Below, piece after piece: positions 10,494 through 19,603 of a stretch of DNA of 64,000 nt (position 1 is its first letter; each line of letters begins with the position of its first letter). This stretch comes from Sorghum bicolor. Its lineage: Eukaryota > Streptophyta > Magnoliopsida > Poales > Poaceae. The DNA is taken from positions 15,679,262 to 15,743,261 of the forward strand of contig NC_012878.2 of assembly GCF_000003195.3 (NCBI RefSeq), written 5' to 3'. A model generated the notes under the pieces. That model saw nothing but the letters and a program-made list of their open reading frames with translations, made no database searches and was not told where the DNA came from. The translations under genes and the position numbers were made by a program.

Positions 10494-13400
10494 TAGAACT
10501 CCTCATCAGAACCGACTGCTTGGATTGGTGGAATCTCATAATCGGCAACCTTGAAAAAATCCTTTTCCCAAATCTCCCCTGAGATGCATCTAGTCCTTTC
10601 ATAAGTATGTGCCTCTGCCGATGCAATGACATATGAAGAATCTCCTGGGACAATTTCAGTCTTGTCGCCTACCCACTGAACCAAGCATTGGTGCATTGTA
10701 GATGGGATACAACAATTGGCATGAATCCAATCTCTCCCCAACAGCAAATTATAAGCACCCTTTTCACTGATGACAAAGAAGGTTGTCGGCATGGTTTTGC
10801 TGCCGATGGTCAACTCAACGCATATGGCTCCCTTGACTGGGGACACATTTCCTTCAAAGTCCTTCAGCATCATATCGGTCGTGGTCAAGTCTTGATCTCC
10901 TTTCCCAAGCTTCCGATAGACTGCATACGGCATAATATTGATAGCAGCCCCACCATCAACAAGTATCTTGGTCATGGGCTGCCCATCAACCCTGCCTTTG
11001 ACAAACAAAGCTTTAAGATGTTGCCTTTCATTATTAGCAGGCTTTTCAAAGATAGCCGTCATCGGATCTAGAGCCAACTGAGCTATCTGATTGGGAAAAT
11101 CCGCCTCCTCATCATCACTGAAAGGCGCAAGGAACTCCATCGGCAACATAAACACCATATTAACATCTGCCGATGGCCCTTTTCCTTTAGGATCCGGCTG
11201 CTGCTGATCGCCAGACTTAGCAGAATTCTCTCCTCTACTCAACTCTTCTCATTGCTCCCGCTGCAGCCTTCTTTTCTGTGTCCTAGTTAATCCCTCTGGA
11301 CACCATGGAGGAAGTTGTGGTTGTCTAACCGACTGGTGACGATTTTCCATTGATTCCACCCGATAAGTATTAGCATCTCTGCAAAATATGAACTCATCGG
11401 GAACTCGCGCATCCGCCATCTCCTCAAGCTCCTCTTGGTTTCTGGGAAAATACCCGACACGCTCACCAAGTCTATCATGCACACTGAGTCTGCCCCCCAG
11501 CCGATCATGAACTGAGGCTCTTCCTCTAATCGGCCCATCAAAACGCCGATCATCATTCTCATACTGCCGATTTGGTCTATCATACCGATTATAGCCATTG
11601 CATTCAGGGCAGTCTCTAACAGTTGGTAGCTTGATGTTTTCCTCCCAACAGTGGATAAAAAACGGGCACTTCCAGTGATCCTTATGCCGATTCCACTCAT
11701 GTAGGCGTCTTTCTTCCTCCTGATGATGATCCTCCTGTTGGCGTCGATACCGATCTTCACGTTGCTGCCAGGTCTCCCGTTGCCTTCTATGAGTAATCAC
11801 AATGCCAGATTGGGAAGGCCTTCCTGAGCTGGTTCCTTCCTAGATCAAACCTTTGCCTTTAGCATCATCGGCTGTAATCTGGTGTTGAGGATCCACCGAT
11901 GCGCTTCTTTCAGCTGCCTCTGATGTCAAGACTTTAGTCTTTCCCTTGGCATCCAACAGATTTGTAGGGAAAGGATGTTGATCAATCTTAATCGGCTTTT
12001 GAGCTTTAGAACTATCGAACATAATTCTCCCAGACTCTATAGCCGATTGCAGCTGTTGCCTGAAAACTTTGCACTCATTTGTACTGTGGGATGTTGCATT
12101 ATGCCACTTGCAGTACTTAATCTTCTTTAACTCTTCTGCCGATGGAATCACATGATTGGGTGATAACTTAACTTGCCCCTCCTGAAGCAGAATGTCAAAT
12201 ATCCTATCGGCTTTGGTAATATCAAATGCAAACTTCTCTAGTTTTTTATGCCCAAAAGGGCAAGACATTGGCTTCTTATTCTTCACCCACTCTGCCAAGC
12301 CGATGACGGGTTCTTCATCAGAGTCTGAGCTTGTTGCCTCATCGACAAATGACACCTTTTTGTTCCATGCCCTCTTAGGTTCAAAAGCTTTGATATCTTG
12401 GTCCAAAATCCTCTGCACTAAATGGCTCAGACTTTCAAACTCTTGAGAAGCATACTTATCTCTGATATGTGATAACAATCCCTGGAAAGCCAAATCGGCT
12501 AGCTGCTGATCATCTAGAATCGGTGATCTTCTTCTCATGTACTAAATCGGCTAACCTCTCGCAACCTTTGCACAAAACTTTCAACCGATTCGTCATTGCG
12601 CTGCTTTAGCCTCACTAAATCGGTGATCTTCTTCTCATGTACTCCAGAAAAGAAGTATTTATGGAACTGTTTTTCTAGATCGGCCAATGTGATCACTGAG
12701 TTTGGAGGTAATGAAATAAACCAAGTAAAGGCCGATCCAGACAAAGATGATGAGAATAAGCGAACCCTTAACTCATCTCTGTTAGCAGCTTCCCCACACT
12801 GGATGATGAACCTGTTAACATGCTCCATAGTTGACGTGTCATCCTGCCCAGAGAACTTGGTAAAATCCGGCACCTTGTACCGATTTGGAAGTGGGATTAA
12901 GTCGTACGCAGGAGGATATGGTGTCCGATAAGAGTAAGTATTGACTTTGGGTTTTATTCCAAATTGATCTCTCATTACTTCCGCTATCTTATCGGCCCAA
13001 TACGCATCGACATCTTGCCGATGAGCTGGCTGTGGATCTAGCACCTGCTGATAAGCTTCCACGTGTCTCTGCGGTGCACAGTCTCCAGGGAACATTGGAT
13101 TAGCCATTGCCTGTTGACCTCCAACTTGCTGACCAAGATTCATCGGCTGGTTGATCAACCCCTGATTCTGAAATCCAGGTTGCACTAGTCCCTGTTGAAA
13201 TCCCATAGCCTGATGATTCTGCTAAGGTATTTGTGGAAAGACAAACTGCCCTGTCCATCCATTATTGACATTCATTGGTGTAGGCCCTGCCGATGACTGA
13301 TAATTGGGCATCATCATTGAATTGACATACCTTGGCTGTGTTGTAAACCTTTGTTGCGTCGGCATCGGATCTGCCGATGCGTTAGGCATCTGGAACATTG

Positions 13401-14130
13401 GCATTTGAGAATTCCCAGTAAAAGGTCTTGCAGTAGTAGTTGTAGAATACTGGGGATACTGAGTCATTGGCGATCCTGAGGGTGCCGATGCCATAGGAGC
13501 CTTGCCTGCCATGTTAGCCGCTTGAGACGTCCTAGAGCTATTTGCCATAAACTCTGAGGGTATACCATATCCCCACCAATTAGGAGGAACAGACCCTGAC
13601 ATTGCCGATGCCAATAAATCTATAGCAAGTTTAACTTGTCCCTCTGATGTTGATGGATTGGTCGTCATCGGTGTAGATTGCGCATAAGTTATCCCTAATG
13701 TGCTTGGAGGAGAAGTAACTTCAGTACCCGCAACGACCGTAGTAGCCGATGAAGCCGTAACCGATGATGACCCTAGCTGATGATAGGCAGGACCCACATA
13801 AGATGGTGGCACTTATCCTTCTTTGAAAGTTCTAGCCACAGCATTGAAAACTGTATTGGATAGTACACCAGATTGATTGATCAGAGCACGATTGACAACA
13901 CTATCAACCATATCTTGCAGTTTACCAGGATTGGCTTCAAAAGTAATTTTCCGAGGCATCGGCAATGCTTCCTTTTGGATCACCTCGCCACTCCTATTGA
14001 TACTGAAGGATTTCAAGCATAGCTGCTTGTAGTCCTCCATAGCTTTTGCCATAGCTTGCTTCTGTTCATCTCTGAGATTGGCTTCCGTTACGGGGATCAC
14101 GTTCTCCAAGTCGAAATCGGTGTTCGACAT
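10493..14130 (-). pseudogene. Tat A gag-protease, broken by C-to-T nonsense codons
   Basis: Starts at ATG 14130 (MSNTDFDLEN), 24 bp inside the PBS. The frame is closed by TAA near 13813, TAG near 13220, TAG near 11840 and TGA near 11249. At these places element B reads Gln, Gln, Gln and Arg, so all four look like C-to-T changes. A rearranged spot near 12527-12552 also breaks the frame. Domains in order: low-complexity Gln/Pro/Met-rich N-terminus, retrotransposon gag core (near 12560-12960), a C-x2-H-x4-H-x4-C finger (CKWHNATSHSTNEC), an Arg-rich C-terminus, then a protease with VDGGAAINIMP (DGG in place of DTG, usual in Tat). The protease part (11242-10493) is still open. Confidence 0.88.
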
Positions 14131-14153
14131 GTTGGTCTTGATGTTGAATCTTT

Positions 14154-14171
14154 GTCCCACCGGGCGTGACA
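14154..14171 (-). other. Primer-binding site of Tat A
   Basis: On the minus strand TGTCACGCCCGGTGGGAC lies 7 bp inside the 5' LTR. The equivalent in B is TGGCACGCCCAGTGGGAC, a better candidate because it starts TGG, complementary to a tRNA CCA end. I did not identify the tRNA. Confidence 0.6.
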
Positions 14172-14178
14172 AAAGATG

Positions 14179-14939
14179 TGTTGGTGCAAAAGTTGATCTG
14201 CAAACACAAAGGGCTAATACCCGATTCCACGTTAAGGCGTGCCAGCCCATTTGACCTTACAATCGACAAAGGTGACAACTTGAACACTTTGGTCCCGACA
14301 ACAGCGATGCGCCCGGATATCACGGCCAAGAGGTATTCACGCAGAACTTGAGAACTCGTCGAGATTGACTCGATGAATTCCTAAGTTCTCGTAGGTAAAA
14401 AGAAAATATGCGAGTTGACGAAGTCGTTGAAAAAGTAGATGCTAGATGTAAAGACTTGTATTTGATTGATTGTGTTGTTCTTACATCGCTACAGGGTCTT
14501 ATATTTATACCCTACCCAAAAGGGTTACAACCAGACACGACTAGGACTCGAATTCCAAATTAAACGGAATCTGTATACAAAGCAAACTCAAATAACTATG
14601 GAAAGTATTAAATCATCTTCCACAACCGATCGGTACAGCACCGTGAGTCGATCAACAACTCCTGCGCCTTTGTCCATGACCACCGGCAAACCACTTCCCA
14701 TGGCCATCGGCAGCCATCAGCACCAGTCATCGGCACGAATCCATCACCACTTCTAGACTTGGCCATATCCTGTCGTTTTCTCATCGGCACCAACCCTCGT
14801 CGGCAACTCTTCTCTCATCGGCACCAACCCTCGTCGGCAACTCTTCTGTAGACTAGTCACCACTTTTCTGCCTGCCGATCTATACCTCATTAACTCCAAA
14901 TACGCGTCCAAAGATAAGTGTCCAAAAACGGTGTCAACA
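14179..14939 (-). repeat. 5' LTR of Tat element A
   Basis: 761 bp with the same ends as 2609-3335. It is 34 bp longer because the stretch holding CATCGGCACCAACC is tandemly duplicated at 14782-14848, adding two more ATCGGC/TCGGC motifs. Followed by the right TSD GGGTG (14940-14944). Confidence 0.93.
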
Positions 14940-15233
14940 GGGTGCATCCTATTTTTTGTTGGTGGTAGATGACTACAGCAGGTACATGTGGGTGGAAATG
15001 CTCAGCATAAAAGATACGGCTCTAGAATGTTTCAAGAAAATTAAAGCTAGAGCAGAAACTGAAACTGGTGGCAAGTTGAAAGCTATGAGAACAGATAGAG
15101 GTGGTGAGTTCACTTCTAATTTGTTCAAAGTTTTCTGCAATGAGGGTGTAATCAAACATTACACCACTACTCCTTACTCTCCCCAACAGAATGGGGTGGT
15201 AGGAAGAAGGAATCAAACAGTGGTTGAAATGGC
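14940..15233 (+). pseudogene. Copia integrase core fragment, catalytic Glu lost
   Basis: Continues in frame from the fragment ending at 2608 once Tat A and one GGGTG copy are removed. It encodes the integrase core: VVDDYSRYMW, then the second acidic residue in TDRGGEF. The usual catalytic glutamate in the NGVxERRN motif is Gly here (NGVVGRRN, GGA codon near 15200), which should abolish strand transfer. The piece ends at the family II insertion, with TSD ATGGC at 15229-15233, and resumes at 23403. Family role: joining of element cDNA to chromosomal DNA. Confidence 0.88.
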
Positions 15234-16887
15234 TGTTGACGGTCCTTAAGTATCAAATTTAATTATCAAATAAATAAAGAAAAGGATCCAAATGAAATCA
15301 ACATCCAGACTTAGGGTTTTATCTGACAGAATTCCACGAGTTTTGGTGTTTGTCTATTTCTGCAGGGGGTTATCAGGAAATATGGAAGAAAGGCCCACAT
15401 GTCGGGATTACGTAAAGATATTAACGTGCTGCACAATTATCTTACATCTAGAAGACTCCAGAAGCCACGAGACCGAAGCGGAGGCGAAACGGGGCCAGAG
15501 ACAGGGCGCCCGCCCTGTCCTACTGGGCGCCCGCCCAGCCCCCAAGTCCAATCCGGACTCTGCTTTGCGGGAGATCTCCACCGACCTAAAGGATGAATCT
15601 AAACCATACAATCTATGTCGGTTTGATCCAATGGCCCATAGTCACTTGGAGGGACTATAAAACCAGACCCCCTGGCCCCTGGAGGAGAGAGCCTCTCAAC
15701 CCTAATTCATTGTTCCATCAAGGGAGAAGAAGCCTCTGATCAAGATTAGAGCCACCACATCAATTAGATATCTAGATTAGCATAGCTACATAGGATTAGA
15801 ACTAGAAGGAGTCAATCTTCGATTGGTTTCCGGATCTGTCAGGAGGATTCTTGGTAATTCTCTAATTGTGCTTCTAATTGCTTTCTAATTATCTTTGTTC
15901 TTCAATATTATGAATATGACTTTGTTCTACTTCAATATATTGCTTATGACTTTGCTCTACTTGCTTATATTCAAGATTATATTGTTCTTAGTTTATCATA
16001 GTTATGTACTTGGCTTAGTTAGATTGGATCTATATACATGCTTAGGATCGTATAGCGTTTATCCATCGGATCCATGGGTAAATGGTAGATTTGTGTAGGC
16101 GTGGTGCTTATACCGTATTTATCTGCGATTGTACCCAATATGCCAGATCGTGGGGTAGTTCGTAATAGTGACAGCTTCATTGATTCTTATATAGTCCCCC
16201 TCTCGTGTATTGGGCTGGCAGAGCAACATTATTACAGGGGAGTGATTGCTATGTTTCTCATATTCCTTGCTAATATCACTATGCAGGGGCGTAGTCTTAT
16301 CTCACAATGATTGCTAAGTATGCTTGCACTAACTATGATAATGCTAGACTATATAGTTGAGAATAACTTAGGGAATATTCTTGTAGTTCGTTCTAATACC
16401 ATGCTAATGACTTTCTAGAGTATCTAATTGAGGTGCTTATCATATTTATGATGTGGCTAGATCAGATTAATTATCCTTGTCACTATTATTACTTCATATA
16501 TCTTTTATGTGACACTTATCCCTGTATGAAGAGTTAGATATAATGTTCTCAATTATACATGCAATGATAGATGCTCAATCTCATATTCTATTCTGTAATC
16601 ATTAGTGATGATTTCTAATCTCTTCCCAGTGGTAAAAATATAAATAACGATACCTGCAATACTTCCCGGTTAAAATGCTGCATCGGTATTAATCTGTGCG
16701 CTTGCAGATCCCATTCATTATTCATTTAGAAGAGCAATTGCATATTTCAATACCGCGTCTCTTATATCATGCTGGGGATGACAACTTGGCTTAAGTGGTG
16801 TGAGGGATAGGTTTGGCATTTTTGGCACCGTTACTAGATTTAGAGAACTTAGTCTACTTTTGGTAATGATGTTAAGAATACCCAACA
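15234..16887 (+). repeat. 5' LTR of the family II element
   Basis: 1654 bp, TGTTGACGGTCC to ATACCCAACA. The first 430 bp are recognisably shared with the LTR starts of families I, D, E and F. The rest (roughly 15740-16887), including the AT-rich R/U5 part, is its own. The 3' copy (21776-23402) is shorter by 27 bp because one segment after CCACGAG is replaced by a short unrelated stretch. Confidence 0.93.
15504..15680 (+). promoter_or_regulatory. LTR promoter: paired GC boxes, TATA box, downstream block
   Basis: GGGCGCCCGCCC occurs at 15504-15515 and again at 15525-15536, exactly 21 bp start to start. About 120 bp downstream is TATAAAACC (from 15656), followed immediately by GACCCCCTGGCCCCTGG. 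The same order and the same 21-bp spacing recur in the 3' LTR (22020-22031, 22041-22052) and in LTRs of other families. Promoter function is inferred from position in U3. Confidence 0.65.
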
Positions 16888-16895
16888 AGCATTTT

Positions 16896-16913
16896 TGGCG
16901 CCGTTGCCGGGGA
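16896..16913 (+). other. Primer-binding site, tRNA-Asp
   Basis: TGGCGCCGTTGCCGGGGA, 8 bp inside the LTR, is an exact complement of the plant tRNA-Asp 3' end including the CCA. This is the classic Athila-type PBS. Confidence 0.93.
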
Positions 16914-17047
16914 AGGTTGATTACCAATCAGGAATGGAATAAAAGATTTTGAGTTATCATTTGCATCACTAATATGATTGAGCTTATCTATTCTCTCATA
17001 CAGTTTTACCCCGATATTTTTCTATTTCATCTTATGCAGGGGATTGT

Positions 17048-19603
17048 ATGAATATAAGACATCTTCCAGGAAATTTTGTTGACAATCCTGAAGCATTATT
17101 CAAGAAGACGAGAGCCAAGCTCAAGAGATCATCAACACTTCACGAAGAAGCTTCATCCAATCAAGAAGATCACCGGAAGTTGTCTTCAGAGTTCGAAGCC
17201 ATGGCGAACAAATCAATCCGCGAGTTCTCAGCTCCCACTACGGACAACATCCGCACTGGACCTGCTGCAGAGATCGACGGCAACTTTGAGCTCAAGCCTG
17301 GACTTATCAACATGGTGCAATCCAACCAGTTCTGTGGGAAGGCACACGAAGATGCTAGTGCTCATTTACAACACTTCCTGGAGATTTGCAACACATTCAC
17401 CATAGCAGGAGTTTCCAAAGACGCTATACTACTTCGCCTCTTCCCATTCTCACTGTTAGGAAGAGCGAAGCAGTGGTTCTACGCTACCAAGGAGAAGAAT
17501 ACTACGTGGGCACTCTGCTCAACAAACTTCCTGGCTAAGTTCTTTCCCATGGGCAAGACCAATGCTCTCCGTGGGAAGATTACAAGTTTTCAGCAACAAA
17601 ATGATGAATCTATTCCAGAAGCATGGGAGCGCTTTCAAGACTACATCCTAGAATGTCCCCATCATGGAATGGAGAGTTGGCTATTGATGCAGACATTCTA
17701 TCATGGGCTCAGCAACAGTGTCCGAGAGACCATGGATGCTGCAGCTGGAGGAGCATTCTTATCACTTACTATACCACAAGCCACAGCTCTTGTGGAGAAG
17801 ATGGCGTCCAACCAAAGCTGGAATGAAGAGAGGACCCAGACACGCAAGAGAGGTGGAGGTATACATCAGCTGAAGGAGGTAGACATGCTATCTACAAAGC
17901 TAGACCTGCTCATGAAGAAGCTCGATGATAGAGCTGGAGATAAGAAAGAAGTTATGCACATCTACGACTCTCACATGACTTGTGAGGAGTGTGGAGACAC
18001 TGGACACTCAGGCAACCACTACCCTGAGATGCTTGAGGATGTGAACTACATCAACAACAACAACAACTACTACAACCATCCTCAACAAAATCAAGGTTGG
18101 AATCAACAGAGGCCTAACTACTCAGGTAATTATCAAGGTAACAATTCTTACAACAATAATAATAATTTTCTACCTTTGAGAGAGTTAGTGTCTAATCAAG
18201 GCAAGCTAATGGATAATCTATCTAAGAAATTGGCATCTAATGATAAAATGCTAGAAAATATAAATAATAGAATGGATAATTTTTCTACTGCCATCAAGAA
18301 TCAAATTAGCTTTAATAAAATGATTGAATCTCAGTTAAATCAAATAGCTACTGCTGTTCCTACTACTAACCCCGGTATACCATCACAACCGGAAGGATTA
18401 GAATCTGCAAATCTTGTAGACATGTTTGATGCAGGTAATTGGAGTAACCCCGTCACTGAATTTACTACTGACCTTCTGCCGGTCAAGAGAGGCGATCCAG
18501 GACGCCCCGTCATCCCGATCTCCATCGGCATGGTGGACGTTCCAGAAGCACTCTGTGACTTTGGCTCCAGTGTCAACATTATACCCAGGGTACTCTATGA
18601 GAAATTCTTTACATATCCTTTATTAGAAACAACCATGTGTTTGCAGTGTGCAGATCAGACGATAACTTTTCCAAAAGGAATAGTAAAGAACCTTTGTGTC
18701 CGAGTTGGTACCTTGTATGCCCCAGCAGACTTCGTAGTGGTAGAGACCGGGAATGATGAGAGAGCACCTATCATCCTAGGGAGGCCATTCTTGAACACCA
18801 CGGGAGCTATCATCTACGCTAGTGCTGCTAAGATCAGTTTCTACGTCAAAAGGAAGAAGGAGACATTTTTCTTCAAGAACAAGACTACACAAATTCAAGA
18901 TCAATCCAGACGTGAGTCAAGGAAAAGGACCAACAGGAGGAACAGGAACGAGCAAGTGTGGACCGAGTCAGCTAAGATGGTCACTGTAGTTCATGGAGGC
19001 CAAGATCATCAACTAAAGTCACCGTTTTTGACCAAGAAGGTCGACCCAGGAATGCCAAGCATCTACTGCTCCATAAATGGATACAACTTCTACAAGACGA
19101 TTTGCGACACCGGATCGGGCGTCAACATAATGGCCGCAGTCACCTATCGGCTCTTGTTTGGAACCATGCCACTAAGACCAACATACATTCAACTCCAGAT
19201 GGCAGATCAGATATTTCAAGAAGTTAAAGGAATAGTATCTGATGTCCCAGTCAAAATAGACGATCACTTTGTCTACACAGACTTTCAAGTTATTGACATG
19301 GGAGAAGATGAGTATGATCCACCCATCATCCTTGGAAGACCGTTCCTCAGCACCGTTAAAGCAATTATCTACATTGGAACCGGAGAAGTCCATATGCACT
19401 TCCCCTCAAAGAAGGTACGCCGTTATTTTACTGACCCTAACTATATCGTTGAAGAATCTAAGCAGGTAAGAAAGCGACGCAACCGCAACCAGAGGAGGCA
19501 GATCATCAAGGACGGATGGGCAGACTATGAAGGAGAAGTTGTAAGGTCAGAAGACGTTGAGTTTAAACAGAATTATCCAGAGGAGATTGAAGCACCGAGT
19601 TAG
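17048..19603 (+). CDS. Gag with two tandem aspartic protease domains
   Basis: 851 codons from ATG 17048 to TAG 19603, open throughout. Residues about 90-230 form the retrotransposon gag domain (LRLFPFSLLGRAKQWFY). A degenerate zinc knuckle near residue 312 (CEECGDTGHSGNHY) has Tyr where the last Cys is expected. An Asn-rich linker follows. Two retropepsin-like domains then follow: the first near residue 503 (CDFGSSVNIIP, closing ILGRPFLNTTGAII), the second near 686 (CDTGSGVNIMA, closing ILGRPFLSTVKAII). Only the second has the canonical DTG; DFG in the first may be inactive. The C-terminus is basic. Gag packages RNA and the protease processes the polyprotein. The first ATG of the frame was chosen; a splice acceptor-like CAG just upstream leaves open a spliced leader. 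Confidence 0.88.
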   Translation: MNIRHLPGNFVDNPEALFKKTRAKLKRSSTLHEEASSNQEDHRKLSSEFEAMANKSIREFSAPTTDNIRTGPAAEIDGNFELKPGLINMVQSNQFCGKAHEDASAHLQHFLEICNTFTIAGVSKDAILLRLFPFSLLGRAKQWFYATKEKNTTWALCSTNFLAKFFPMGKTNALRGKITSFQQQNDESIPEAWERFQDYILECPHHGMESWLLMQTFYHGLSNSVRETMDAAAGGAFLSLTIPQATALVEKMASNQSWNEERTQTRKRGGGIHQLKEVDMLSTKLDLLMKKLDDRAGDKKEVMHIYDSHMTCEECGDTGHSGNHYPEMLEDVNYINNNNNYYNHPQQNQGWNQQRPNYSGNYQGNNSYNNNNNFLPLRELVSNQGKLMDNLSKKLASNDKMLENINNRMDNFSTAIKNQISFNKMIESQLNQIATAVPTTNPGIPSQPEGLESANLVDMFDAGNWSNPVTEFTTDLLPVKRGDPGRPVIPISIGMVDVPEALCDFGSSVNIIPRVLYEKFFTYPLLETTMCLQCADQTITFPKGIVKNLCVRVGTLYAPADFVVVETGNDERAPIILGRPFLNTTGAIIYASAAKISFYVKRKKETFFFKNKTTQIQDQSRRESRKRTNRRNRNEQVWTESAKMVTVVHGGQDHQLKSPFLTKKVDPGMPSIYCSINGYNFYKTICDTGSGVNIMAAVTYRLLFGTMPLRPTYIQLQMADQIFQEVKGIVSDVPVKIDDHFVYTDFQVIDMGEDEYDPPIILGRPFLSTVKAIIYIGTGEVHMHFPSKKVRRYFTDPNYIVEESKQVRKRRNRNQRRQIIKDGWADYEGEVVRSEDVEFKQNYPEEIEAPS

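Larger units (their letters stand above)
2609..14939 (-). mobile_element. Tat-lineage LTR retrotransposon A with antisense plant mobile domain gene
   Basis: 12,331 bp with LTRs at 2609-3335 and 14179-14939 and a GGGTG duplication at 2604-2608 and 14940-14944. Minus-strand order is LTR, PBS, gag, protease, RT, RNase H, a second archaeal-type RNase H, integrase, then a region with a gene on the plus strand, PPT, LTR. The double RNase H and the extra gene between pol and the 3' LTR are known traits of the Tat lineage (Grande and Retand type). All parts are recognisable, but gag-pro carries nonsense codons and pol carries frameshifts, so it is not autonomous now. Its LTRs differ clearly more than those of element B, so it is the older insertion. 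Confidence 0.93.
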
